Shown: positions 42,873-53,034, counted from the first letter of the stretch. The stretch: DNA of 64,000 nucleotides from Delphinus delphis (GCF_949987515.2 NC_082690.1:106638400-106702399); one strand, 5' to 3'. Program-made: numbers and translations. The notes: a model not told the origin generated them from the letters alone.

Positions 42873-44258
42873 TGGGAAACAAGGGAATTAAAACCAAATG
42901 GAGCGGGTACTTCACTCTGCTGGTTCTTTGGGAGAAATTAGCATCTCATTTGCCATAGAGAAAATGAAATGATTTCGAGTTTCTAGAAGAATGTGGAATT
43001 TGTTTAAAAAAAAAAATCCTCAAGTTTTGCTAAATCGTGACCACGGGATGCAGAGGCAGAACAGGCTTTTACGTGAGGAGGCCCTCACCCCCCCAGTTTG
43101 GACTAGAATGGTGGGTTAGACCCATCGGCCCCTGCCGGCGCTCCCTCCACTGGCGCCCTCACCCCACCCCCATGAGTAAACGTCACAAAAGTGGCAACTG
43201 CGGGTTTGGAGTGGCTTTGGGTATCAGCTTTCTTTGCCTCCATTCTTGTCCTTTCACGCAGGACTGCCATAAAGCCTGCAACAGGCAGGTTCATTTATCT
43301 ATGGATAAACAATGAAAGGGCACCAGAACCACAAAATTTGGGGACACAAAGATTTGCGCTGCGGAAAGGCGGGCATCTGCACCCATCTTTTCTGGATGGT
43401 GGGGCATCCCTTGAGGAGCGGTCCCCTCCCTACCCCCTGGCCCCTGCCCCTCCATCCCAGCCCCCGACCCAGCGGGGCTGCATTGAGGCCCCGCGCCAGG
43501 CCGGGACCTCACACAGCCTCCTCTGCGAGCCCGGGGGCGCGGGCTCCCTTTGAACTCTCCGCCTTTGTTCCGGCGACCAGAGACACGGCATCTGCTCACT
43601 TCCTGCCCTGAGACCTCTGTGGTTACCTGGGCCTTCCCAGCCTGCCCCCCGCCACCCAAAAAAGCCTTTGCAGTTCAGGTGAGCCCGACAAGAGGATGAG
43701 CACGGCCACTGCAATATTACCCTAACACGGCTGCAAAAATCAGTTTTTCTAGTGGATAAAAATTCAATGTAAAAAAACTCTTCAATCCCAAGTGCGGTTT
43801 TTCTTCTGACTTATTTGAAGGTTGACTTAAAAAAAAAAAAAAAAACCCAAGTTGTGGATATACCCTTCTTTCTTTCCTCCCCACCCCCTTCTTTTAAAAT
43901 ACCGCAGGGAGAGGGGGAGGGGGGCCGAGCACCACACAGGCACAGGCAGAATCGGAAAAGGCCCGAGGGGGGCTTTCCCCGTTTAACGTCAAAGAGCCGA
44001 GAAATGGGTTTCCTTAGTCCGACTGGACCCGCTTTTGGTTCAAGTGGAAATGCAAAGGCGGGTCTCAAGCATTCTCCGGCCATAAACTTCCATATTTAGA
44101 AAGTCGGACATTAGCTTAGTCCGGCCCTTGCAGCCTTCCCCTCCGAGCTCCATGGGGACCCCGGCGGAGGACGCAAGGAAACCCTGTCTCTGATCCAGCG
44201 CGCCCCCCTCGCCCGCAGGCCCGCGCCCCAGCGCGTCCTGCCGGGTGGAGACACCTAC

Positions 44259-44362
44259 CAGCCCTTGCATTTTGCCGTCGGCGCCCATGCAGAGGTACAG
44301 GACGCTGCGTTCGCCCTTGATGGCCACGGTACTCAGAGCGACTGCCCTGATCTCCATCAAAC
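44259..44362 (-). CDS. FGF19: FGF19, exon 2
   Basis: 104-bp exon, acceptor gcccag (AG at 44364-44363), donor gtaggt (44258). It completes Ser81 and encodes LMEIRAVALSTVAIKGERSV then LYLCMGADGKMQGL, beta-trefoil core with the conserved YLCMGADGKMQGL motif. The phase (1 in, 0 out) fits exons 1 and 3. Cys105 forms one of the two family-specific disulphides with Cys123. Confidence 0.97.
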
Positions 44363-44774
44363 CTGGGCGGGAAGACAGCAGAAAACTGCAGCCGGAGCCC
44401 GCGGGGCCCACAACACGTGGAAATGGTTGGTGGGTGCGCGGGCCCGTGCCCCCCCATCCCCCAGTTCCTCTCGATGTCTGGGGGCCCGGGGAGGGAGTAG
44501 AATGCCGAGGTGCCAAGACCTGGGGTTCCCGGGAGTGGTGGTGGGGTCCGCAGGAGCCGAAGGGGGGAAGGGGAGGGTAACGCGTGGGTGCAGTAGGTCC
44601 AGGCACCCATTCCCCCCTCCGCCAGCTCCTCCCGCTGTCGGGGGGTCCGGGGAGGAAGTGGAACGCCGGAGTGCCAAGACCTGGAGTTCCCGGGAGTGGG
44701 GAGCTCGCGGGAGCCGAAGGAGGTAAAGGGAAGAAGGGAGGATGTGACGGGTGGGGGACCCGGCGGGCACTCAC
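44363..44774 (-). other. FGF19: FGF19 intron 1
   Basis: 412-bp GC-rich intron, donor gtgagt. About 320 bp of it is a two-copy tandem duplication with a 161-bp period. Confidence 0.9.
44430..44750 (+). repeat. 161-bp tandem duplication, two copies
   Basis: 'tgccaagacctggggttccc' at 44511 and 'tgccaagacctggagttccc' at 44672 anchor two copies about 80% alike, sharing 'gggaggg/gaggaag', 'gaatgccg/gaacgccg' and 'ggagccgaag'. They fill most of intron 1. Confidence 0.85.
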
Positions 44775-45015
44775 TGTGCGCGCTCTGAACCGGCGCGCAG
44801 TCCACGGCGCCGTCTGAGTGGATGCGCAGGAAGCAGCTGGAGAGGCCCTGGGGACCCGCGGTGTACAGGTGCCGCAGGCGGACGGACTCGCCCCAGCCGT
44901 AGTGCACATGCGGCCCGGCATCCGAGAAGGCTAGGGGGCGCCCGGCTGCAGCCAGCCAGAGGCCGGCCAGGACCAGGGCGCGGGCCACGGCGCACCGGCT
45001 CGGAGCGCTCCGCAT
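44775..45015 (-). CDS. FGF19: FGF19, exon 1 (start; gene overview)
   Basis: FGF19 is an endocrine FGF made in ileal enterocytes; it signals through FGFR4 with beta-Klotho to repress bile-acid synthesis. The coding sequence is complement(41105..41419, 44259..44362, 44775..45015), 219 codons plus stop; human is 216. Exon 1 starts MRSAPSRCAVARALVLAGLW, a signal peptide probably cut near residues 24-25 (AAAG/RPLAF), then SDAGPHVHYGWG and RLRHLYTAGPQGLSSCFLRI. Cys61 and Cys73 match the human Cys58-Cys70 disulphide. The three extra residues are at the N-terminus. Start chosen because it is the family start and no in-frame ATG lies between it and the TATA box. All splice sites are GT/AG. Confidence 0.97.
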
Positions 45016-45220
45016 GGCACCTCCCTCGGGCTCGGGGCTCTGGGCGCAGAGCGGGCGGTGAGGGTGCGGGAGGCTGGGCGGCAGCCGGGAGGGCCTGCGG
45101 AGCGGAGCGTGCGGAGGCGGGGTGGCCGCTGCCCTCGAGACAGGAGGCAGCCGTGTGCACCGGGCACCTGGGCGTTCGGCTCTCCAGCTCCGACGGCGCG
45201 GCGGCTCGAGGCCTGCGACC

Positions 45221-45227
45221 TTATATA
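45221..45227 (-). promoter_or_regulatory. FGF19: FGF19 TATA box
   Basis: tatataa on the minus strand in 'ctctatataagg'. It predicts transcription starting near 45190-45197 and a 5' UTR of about 180 nt. Confidence 0.7.
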
Positions 45228-45265
45228 GAGCGTCTCACCCGCGACACCGAGCATTTCTTATCGGG

Positions 45266-45274
45266 ATTGCATCA
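45266..45274. promoter_or_regulatory. ATF4/CHOP-type amino-acid response element
   Basis: Exact attgcatca (tgatgcaat on the FGF19 strand), about 40 bp upstream of the TATA box. This is the C/EBP-ATF composite core. ER-stress induction of human FGF19 through ATF4 has been reported. Confidence 0.6.
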
Positions 45275-45920
45275 GCCCTCCGCCCCCCACACACACCCAC
45301 TCACACCCCGCCCCCGACTCAGCCTCTCCCTGGGCCCCGCCCGGGTGACCCCGCCCAGGCCGCCCAGATCTGGAGGAGGAGGAGGCCCGGCTTCGCCGGA
45401 GACTTGGGGGGAGCTCCTACCCGCGGCGCGGGGGCGAGGCCTGCGGCCAGGTCGCTCTCGGCTGGGCGACGTTGGTTCTGCAAAGAAATCAAGGAGACAA
45501 CGGAGCCCAGCCCCCAGGCCACGGGCTCCCCGGGGAATGCGCCGGTCGCGGGGCGCTAGCAGGGGCGCGGAGCAGGAATCCCGGGATCAAAGATCGGGGG
45601 GGCGGGGGGGATGGCGCTGAGCTTTCCGTCCTTTACTCCCGGTCGGAAAAGACTCGCCTCGGCTTTGGGGTCCTCTCCCCGAAAAGTCCACATCCATTCC
45701 CTCCCGCCACGGTCCCAACCCTCAGAGCTCCAGAGCCGAAGCCGTCCACTAGAATTTTGCCTGCAGCTCAGACCCTCTCACGTTCTCCGGCTTTCTGTTC
45801 TCGCGATCCCTGCCCGCACCGACCACCCCCGCCCCCCGCTTTTACCCCAGCAAATTGTCCCCCGACTGGGGACCGGGCGCGACCTCCACTCTCGGAGGAA
45901 CAATGGGGTCGCGCGGGCGA

Positions 45921-45935
45921 GCGCTAGATGGCGCC
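45921..45935 (+). promoter_or_regulatory. CTCF-like motif
   Basis: gcgctagatggcgcc, close to the CTCF variant ccgctagatggcgc. About 0.7 kb upstream of the FGF19 TATA box. Confidence 0.45.
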
Positions 45936-46050
45936 TCAGCCCCGGATTCGGCCCGGCTTGGCTCTGCGCCCCGTCGCCGTCCCGCCTCCTCCCGGCTCGG
46001 CCCGCTGCAGTCCCCGGAGATGGAGCCTGGAAGGGCCGTCGTGGTGAAGG

Positions 46051-47034
46051 CGCCTTTCGGGGGCAGGGTGGGCTCGCAAGCTGCGGATTGGGAAACTGAC
46101 TTTCCAGGGTGCACGGCGCAGGGAGGCTCCTTTGTTTCTGAGGGGCCTTTTGCCGTAGGTCCGGTCCTTGGGTCCCTGAGCGCTTCTGCAGTGCCAGGCT
46201 GTGCTGTTTGCGGGGGTGGGGGGGGACAGGCACCAGCTGGGGAAATTGGGGCCACTCAGTGCAGTGGCTCCCGCAAACTGGATGGCTGTTCTGATGAGGC
46301 TGGGAAAAAGGAGACCGCGTCCAGAGAATGCCCGGCGGGAGAAAGAGGGGTCCTCCTAGGGGGCTTTTGGCTCGACACTGATTCTTTCTCATTGTTCCTC
46401 CAACCCCTCCGCCCCCAACTCTGGGTGAGGGGCCCCAGGAGGCTGGTTTGGGGGAAAAGCCACACTGGCTGAGCTCAGGGGCGACGGGAGGGCAAACAGG
46501 GGAGACAAGGGAGAAAGCAATGCCAGGCCTAATGAATTTCAATGAGCAAAGGCCATGTTCATACCCCAGTCGGTGACTGGCGTTAATGACGGAGCGTGCA
46601 GAAAATGTCACCAGGAAAGTCTTTACAAAAAGACATCATCTCGAAAGCTTTATAGGCCGGGGACCCCCACGCTGAGTGTCTTGGTTCAGAAAGCCTCGGC
46701 TTCTGTTAAATCTAATTACTTCCCCCCTGTGGCTTTAAATCGACAGCGGCCCCTATTAAACTTAATTACCCTCCCCTGCAGCTTTCGTTTTAAAGATCCT
46801 GGATAAATGCGGGGCATTGAGGAGGGTGACAGAGGCTGCACTGGGGGCCGTGCCCCAAATTGGGCTGGGGGAGGACGGGGCGGCCTCTGGCTCCACCCGC
46901 GCCGCTCCGCTGCCCCTCCTAAGGCCATGGTGGGAAAAGAGAGGCCACCGTGAGCCAGGAGCTCAGGAAGCTGGGAAAGAGGCAGCTTCCGACGCCCAGG
47001 CCCTGTTCTCAGCGTGTGATGGGTGCTCTCCCCC
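46051..47034. other. FGF19 upstream region
   Basis: No gene. 46540-46800 looks unusually un-repetitive and non-GC-rich with two taatta sites; see the paired-site entry. Confidence 0.45.
46705..46795 (+). promoter_or_regulatory. Duplicated homeodomain-site module
   Basis: Imperfect direct repeat with a 50-bp period: taattacttcccccctgtgg then ctttaaa at 46713, and taattaccctcccctgcagc then ttt...ttttaaa at 46763. Each copy has a taatta homeodomain core, a C-rich spacer and gctttaaa-like end. Confidence 0.45.
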
Positions 47035-47165
47035 CACGGTATTCTGCCCTCCCCCACTGAACAGAGAGGGGGCCCCAGAAGAGTGTCACAGTGACCCCAG
47101 GCTGCACAGCCTGTAAGTGGTGAACCTGGAATTTGAACCCAGGCCGTCGGACTTGTAAATCTAGG
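47035..47165 (-). repeat. MIR SINE, minus
   Basis: 'cactgaacagagagggggcc', 'aggctgcacagcctgtaagt' and 'gaatttgaacccaggccgtc' follow MIR in reverse. Confidence 0.65.
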
Positions 47166-48552
47166 CCAAGCTGCATTTCAGGGAGACAGTGTGGCCTCCT
47201 AGCAGGGGCGCGGGTCCCAGCGTCAGACCCTCTGCAGCACAGATCACGCCCCGCTGCTCCCTGGACAGCTCATGAGCCTGCTGGGCCTCTTGCCTCCTCC
47301 TGCCTGCTTTCAGCCTTGTCCTGGGTCGTACGGGAGAGTGGACAGATAGTGCCCGGGATCTAGTTCATGGAGACGGACAGCCATCGCCTGGGGAGCTGCT
47401 GTGTACGTGACATTTCATGGTCAGAGCAATGGTCTGCGAGTCTCGGTGGTTAATCTGTTAACCAGCCCAGACTCGGCCAGACCTCCAGCCAGGGTTTGCA
47501 CCCAGGCGGTGGGGCGCAGAGTCTGGGCTGGTTCGCTGGTACCCTGGGTCCGTGTGGTGGCAGGAAGCCAAAAAGGGCCGAAGAGACGCGACGCTTGCCA
47601 GCAGGGGGCGCTGCCGCTAACGGTGGGGCTCTCCAGGTGAGAGCGGTGATGGCCCCGGAGGTGAGGACCAGCCCGCTCCCGAGCTGCTCAAGGCAGACCC
47701 CGACCCCTGCAACCCCCAGTGTGCTGGGTGGGGCTGATTTCCAGCGTTCGGGCTGCACTTGATTTGGTCCAGGTGGCTGAGCCATCTGACTCACCCTGGT
47801 GAGTGGAGCGGGCAATGCAAGCAAGGTCCAATCATCCCCACACTCTCTCGACCCACGCAGGGCCCCAGGGGTCTCAGGCCCAGATGGCCAGCAGGGCTTG
47901 GCGTGGCGGCTTTGTTCTGGGTCTGATGTTAGCTGGGATCTTTTTTAACTGCCCTAAACCCTTCTCCTGGGCTCTCCCTCCTGCATCTGAGCTTGTTGGT
48001 GTCGTTCTTCTGATCGTGGTCAGTTTCCATTGTTTCTAAACCCACATCCCAACAGCTAAGAAAATCTCTTTAGCTTGACTTCCAGGCTTAGCATTGTGGA
48101 AGTAATCCCTTTTCTTTTCACTTTACAGTTAGAAATTTACGTTACAATGTCAAAAGTGCCTTCTTAAATACACAAGCAATTCTCTGGGCCCATCCCAAAT
48201 CCCCCGCCCCCGCCCCTTAGTTGAGAAGTACTTTGTAATTACAGAAACTTCTGGGTGTTGGTAAAAATCTTCATCAGAAAAAAATAGGAACTTTGGGGAC
48301 AGAAAGGATGGTGAAGACTTGGATGCGGGGGGCAGGGGCGGGGGACAAGCCACACAGCCGGTTCTTGGCCTCACCGAGACTGGAACTCGGGGTGGGAGGG
48401 GGGGCACATGAATCTCAGCCTCATATTTTTGCTAGAATCTACTAGAACATGCATCCTTCTCCCCAAAGCGTTCTGCTTCACCAAAGCCCTTTTCTCCCCC
48501 TATTAGGATCATTGTTCTAAAAACAGGGCATCCTGCCAGCCTAGAAAAGAGA
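47166..48552. other. FGF19 upstream region, no gene recognised
   Basis: Contains the strong CTCF motif at 47598. Otherwise ordinary non-coding sequence. Confidence 0.5.
47598..47612 (+). promoter_or_regulatory. CTCF motif (exact core)
   Basis: ccagcagggggcgct, a perfect match to the CTCF core, in the forward orientation on the plus strand, about 2.4 kb upstream of the FGF19 TATA box. Binding is inferred. Confidence 0.7.
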
Positions 48553-48650
48553 AGTCTTCTCTGAGCCTCAGTTTCCTTATTTGTGAAACAGAAAAAGGAA
48601 AGTTTTTAAACTCCAAAAGAGTTCATGTGAGAATTAACTCACATTAGAGA
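48553..48650 (+). repeat. MIR SINE fragment
   Basis: 'tctctgagcctcagtttcct' then 'tatttgtgaaacagaaaa'. Confidence 0.7.
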
Positions 48651-48761
48651 TAAAAGATATCTCTATCAAACACGGGATCCATATTTACACAGAGACCGCC
48701 TGGCAAATGTAGGTGTATAACAGACAGGCTATATTTGCTACATTTATTACTTATTTTATTT

Positions 48762-49085
48762 TATTTTTATTTTTAAATTAATTAATTATTTTGAGGGACT
48801 GCGTTGGGTCTTCGCTGATGCGCGCGGGCTTTCCCTAGTTGCGGCGAGCGGGGGCTGCTCTTCGTTGCGGTGCATGGGCTGATCATCGTGGTGGCTTCTC
48901 TTGTTGTGGAGCACAGGCTCTAGGTGCACGGGCTTCAGGAATTGTGGCACATGGGCTCGGTAGTTGTGGCTCACGGGGTCGGTAGTTCTGGCGCAGGGGC
49001 TTAGATCTTCCCCGACCAGGGATCAAACCCGTGTCCCCTGCATTGGCAGGCGGATTCTTAACCATTGCACCACCAGGGAAGTCCC
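48762..49085 (-). mobile_element. CHR SINE, long form, minus
   Basis: 'gactgcgttgggtcttcgct' at the left, 'gcaccaccagggaagtccct' at the right, T/A-rich tail at 48755-48795. Confidence 0.9.
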
Positions 49086-49194
49086 TATTATTTATTTTAA
49101 AATGTAATGGTACTGAAGAATTGAAATAAAAATATTATTTAAAAAATCCAAAAAAAAATGTAATGGTAACATTAAAGAAAAGACCAGTCTAACC

Positions 49195-49420
49195 TACGGT
49201 GACAAATCCTGGCCGGTGGTTGCCCAAGGCGGGAGAGGGGGTGGGGATCTACTGGAAAGGCCCAGAGGATGCTTTCTGGGATGGTGGGAATGTTCTTTTT
49301 CTTGATTGCTGTGAATAATAACAGGCAATGACATTTGTCCAAACTCCTTGAACGGTGCCCTTGAAATTAGGCGGCATTTGATTGTAAATTATGCCTCAGT
49401 AAAGTTGATTTTGAACATTT
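49195..49420 (+). mobile_element. Old L1M 3' UTR
   Basis: 'cctggccggtggttgcccaa', 'gaatgttctttttcttgatt', 'catttgtccaaactccttga' and 'taaattatgcctcagtaaag' follow the L1ME-type 3' end. Confidence 0.65.
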
Positions 49421-50589
49421 TCAGTGCAAACGTCATCCTTGTTCCTGGTTGAAAATTTGGAAAATACAGGAGAGCACAAAGGACAATTCTGAAGCCTGTA
49501 ACATCATGACTGCATTAGGAGTCACTGTTTCTATTTGGGTGAATTTCTTCCTCAGATTTTTGAAAGTGTGTTCATATATTTTTTTTAAGTATTTGAATTG
49601 TATCCTCCTGTTGCCCCACCTACTCTAAACATTTCCCGTGGCATTAAATATCCTGCAGGCGGCCTCTCCAGGTGCCAGCAGGTCTGAGTGGTGTACCGTG
49701 GGGTGTGCAGTCTGTCCCCCGTTGCTGTATATTTATCTTGTTTCCAATTTCCCAGAGTCCACGTCAACCAGGGGAGGACATCTGTGGAGGCACATCTCAC
49801 ACCTGCCCACTCTCGGAAGGGGAATCACTGGGCCCGTGGTCTCTCTTCCCATGTGCGTTCCCTCAGCGTGAGGCCGCTAGATCAGGGCAAGCTGGAGTGG
49901 CGTTCTCCTGGAATTCGGGAACTACCCTGTCCTGTCTACGCTGAGGGAGGTACAGCTTCCTCCAGACATCATCGGGCGAGTCTGACACGGTGTTTAAGTC
50001 ACGGCCACCACCAGCCATCACCCAGGTGGCACAGCAGCCGGGACTGGCAGCCTCTCTTGCTGTTGATTCAGACACTCACCCCACCGACCCCCCACCCCAG
50101 GGCCTGAGACCCACCCCCCCAAGTTGACCAGCTCCTCCCCCACCCCCATCGGGCGGGGCCTGGGTCTTGTTTTGCCTGACTTTTGTCATTTGTGATGATG
50201 GGAGCTGGCACGTTTTTCCTGGGATTGATTCCTGCCCATGAATTCTGTTTTCTCACCGCCTCCATCATCAAAACAGAAACATGTTCCAACGGAAAAGATT
50301 TGGACCCATCAGTGTAGTGATGTAAGAATGCAGCAACGGCGTAAACGTGACCCAGCGAAAGAAAGCAAAAAGTAGCTTGATGAGAAAACATTAACTGTGC
50401 TGGTAGTGATGTCTTTCAGATAAAATGAAAATATTGAAATTGGAAAGTACTAGGACCCCAGACCTGTGATTGCCAACCCAGCCTCCACCAATTGACGATT
50501 CTTCGAACTTGATACACAGAGTGGGCTCGCTTTGCTGTATGCCTGTTACATAGCAGGCGCTGTGCTGGTCATGATGATGATGATGGGCA
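49421..50589. other. Intergenic, nothing firmly recognised
   Basis: 49440-49620 reads like further old LINE-derived sequence. 50571-50608 is a short gatgat/gggcat repeat. No gene seen. Confidence 0.45.
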
Positions 50590-50695
50590 TGGGCATGGGC
50601 ATGGGGATGGCTGACACTTGTTAAGCCCTTAGTACGTGCCAAGAAGTGTGCTAGGCACTTTATGTTTTTACATTTAATTTTCACAGCACCGATTA
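50590..50695 (-). repeat. MIR SINE, minus, part 1
   Basis: 'ggctgacacttgttaagccc', 'gtgtgctaggcactttatgt' and 'aattttcacagcacc'. The rest of the same MIR resumes at 51404 after two insertions. Confidence 0.75.
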
Positions 50696-51254
50696 TATTT
50701 TTATTGAAGGGTAGTTGATTTACAGTGTTGTGTGAGTTTCAGGTATACAGCAAAGTGATTCAGTTATACATATATCCATTCTTTTTCAGATTCTTTTCCC
50801 ATATAGGTTATTACAGAGTATGGAATAGAGTTCCCTGTGCTATGCAGTAGGTCCTTATTGATTTATCTATTTCATATATAGTAGTGTGTATATGTTAATC
50901 CCAAACTCCTACTTTATCCCTACCTCCCACCCCCTCCCCAAACTAACCATAAGTTTGTTTCCTATGCCTGTAAGTCTGTTTCTGTTTGGTTAACAAATTC
51001 ATTTGTATCATTTTTTTTAGATTCCACATATAAGTGATATCATATGATATTTGTCTTTCTCTTTCTGACTTACTTCACTTAGTATGATCATCTCTAGGTC
51101 CATCCATGTTGCTGCAAATGGCATTATTTCATTCTTTTTATGGCTGAGTAACATTCCATTGTGTGTGTACATATATATATCTCACATCTTCTTTACCCAT
51201 TTATCTGTCAGTTGACACTTACGTTGCTTCCATGTCTTGGCGCTTGTGAATACA
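50696..51254 (-). mobile_element. L1 3' end, minus
   Basis: 'tattgaagggtagttgattt', 'gttccctgtgctatgcagta', 'agtgatatcatatgatattt' and 'tggctgagtaacattccatt' are the L1 3' end in reverse. Confidence 0.9.
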
Positions 51255-51267
51255 CAGCACCCATTTT

Positions 51268-51403
51268 ATTTTATTTTATTTTTATTTATTTATTTGGCCG
51301 TGCCTTGGGGCATGGGGGATCTTAGCTCCCTGACCAGGGATCATACCCATTCCCCCTGCAGCGCAAGTGCGGAGTCTTAACCAGTGGACTGCCAGGGAAG
51401 TCC
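51268..51403 (-). mobile_element. CHR-2-type SINE, minus
   Basis: 'ttggccgtgccttggggcat' to 'ggactgccagggaagtcc'. Target duplication cagcacccatttta (from 51255) and cagcgcccatttta (51404-51417). Confidence 0.9.
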
Positions 51404-51545
51404 CAGCGCCCATTTTAAAGATGTGGAAAGTGAGGCTCAGAAACTGTACTCTGACCAGAGGCACGAAGCTAATAAAAGCAGAATTGGGGTTTGAATCCAG
51501 TTCTGTCTGAATTCAAGTCATAAAACTCTTAATTATTGCACTCTA
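51404..51545 (-). repeat. MIR SINE, minus, part 2
   Basis: 'cccattttaaagatgtggaa', 'agtgaggctcagaaactg' and 'ggtttgaatccagttctgtc' continue the MIR from 50695. Confidence 0.8.
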
Positions 51546-52590
51546 TTTAAAAAAAAAGAAGAAGAAGAAGGAAAGAAGGGAAAACCAAAACAGACTCTCT
51601 CAGAAAGTTGAGAGGCCCGCCCAAATTCAGAGGCTCAGCCGGGCCAGGACCCTGCCTTCCGATTTCTCAGCCCCATCACCCGCCTGGGTATTTTCCTAGA
51701 GTGGTCATCTGAGCCCCTGGGTTGATTCCCTGTAATACAGCAAGAGAGATTCCTCCCCCCCCGCTTCAGAGCAGCCCTGGTTCAGTCACACCTGGCTGTT
51801 GTTTCTTGGTGCCATTATTGCTCTGTCATCTGCCTCCTCCTGGACACATCTCCGCGGAGGTAGCGGATGCGTCTGCACAGTTGACAGCCGAGCCCTCAGT
51901 GCCTTGTACAGATCCTGACATGTAGTTGGTGGTCAAGAAATACTGTGCGAATCATTTAAAGGAACCAGGAGGTGTTGATGTGGCCGCGAATTCACTGGGT
52001 TTGACAGTTTGTCTCTCCTTTCCTTGTTCATTCCATCCATCCTTCCTTACACCCTTCCCTGGCTTTCAACACCGTATTGATTTTTTTGTTGATCTGCCAA
52101 CATTTCTGAGCACTTCTGATGGGTCAGACCTCATGTGCCAGAGCCTCTTCCTGCCCTATGGTTCCCCAGAGGCAGGGCTCCTCCCCTGCAGCTGGGGGAT
52201 GTACTTGAGGCGTCCAGAGATGCAGGCAGGGAGGCCCCGCGCGGGTGTAGTTGGCATTTCAGTTGCAGGATGCTTTGGGCCAGCCAGGTAGCGTAAATGA
52301 GAACTTCCCCAGAAGTCTGGAACAGGATAGCCCCCTGTACCGTAATTACACTTCAGGGAGCACTGCTGGACTCTGAGATGCCCGCTGTCATTTTCATCGT
52401 GACCCTCGGAATGCTGGAATTCCTCTTGGAATGAAGTTGATAGAGAGAGAAACCTACCAGCATTGGGGGAGGAGGGGCAGCGACTTTCACCCACGATCAG
52501 ATCCGGTTCCTTTGCCTCAGCTCGCGTGTAAGACCTCGTCTCTGCTCTGCAGTCAATGTCGTTATCACACAGAATTCCTGCAGCAGCACT
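51546..52590. other. Intergenic, nothing firmly recognised
   Basis: (GAA)n at 51555-51575, otherwise no gene or clear element. Confidence 0.45.
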
Positions 52591-52597
52591 GAGAGCC

Positions 52598-52655
52598 AGC
52601 TGTTGACCCATTTGACAGATGAGAGACTGAGGCTCAAAGCCGGGCTGGCAGTAAA
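52598..52655 (-). repeat. MIR SINE fragment, minus
   Basis: 'cccatttgacagatgagaga' then 'ctgaggctcaaagccggg'. Confidence 0.65.
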
Positions 52656-53034
52656 GACCCGCTGATGCATAAGGGAATGGCGAGCAGCTTCCAGGAAAGG
52701 AACGAATGAGGTCACCCAGGGAGCAGGGCTCAGGGGCGGTGTTGCGACAGGCACATGTCACTCTAATTTCCAATCAGGTAGAAGAATTAACCAAAGGCTC
52801 AGGCTGCCCCCCGGAACCAGAATAGGGCCTGAAGCAGTCCTGCGGTTTTGCAGCCAGCTTCCAAAACGGCGATTTGAAAAATGGAGCTGAGGGGAACTGC
52901 AACTCACAAACCTGGTCTCCTCCCACCTGGCCCAGGCAGAGACCATCAGGAAGGACAGGTAGGTGTTCCCCGAGGCTAAGCTTCTATGGACGTTGAACGC
53001 ACTGTTCCAGCTCATTTGAAATGGATGGGCTCAG

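Larger units (their letters stand above)
41420..44258 (-). other. FGF19: FGF19 intron 2
   Basis: 2.84-kb intron, donor gtaggt. From right to left on the plus map it holds a GC-rich part, a motif-rich block at 42480-42960 (FXR-like IR-1, three GATA sites, octamer), a 500-bp AT-rich block at 41600-42130 and a CG/TG alternating run at 41551-41588. In human, bile-acid induction of FGF19 through FXR uses an IR-1 element in this intron. Confidence 0.9.
44100..46050. promoter_or_regulatory. FGF19: CpG island over FGF19 promoter and exon 1
   Basis: CG-dense sequence spanning exons 1-2 and about 1 kb upstream. Large open frames on both strands here are by-products of its composition. Limits approximate. 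Confidence 0.8.

Noticed and set aside
43110..43122. gggttagaccc as an FXR site
   Set aside because: The arms are ggg/ccc with a three-base centre and do not form an IR-1 of aggtca half-sites.
44116..45015. 299-codon minus frame starting at the FGF19 ATG
   Set aside because: Only the first 80 codons are real; the rest is intron 1 and a shifted reading of exon 2. Splice sites and homology define the gene instead.
44751..45620. 289-codon plus-strand open frame over FGF19 exon 1
   Set aside because: Antisense to a real exon in a CpG island; composition (Arg, Gly, Pro, Ala) is that of GC-rich DNA and no conserved family is visible.
45778..46611. 277-codon minus-strand open frame upstream of FGF19
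   Set aside because: CpG-island and GC-rich by-product; overlapped by equally long frames on the other strand, no domain recognised.
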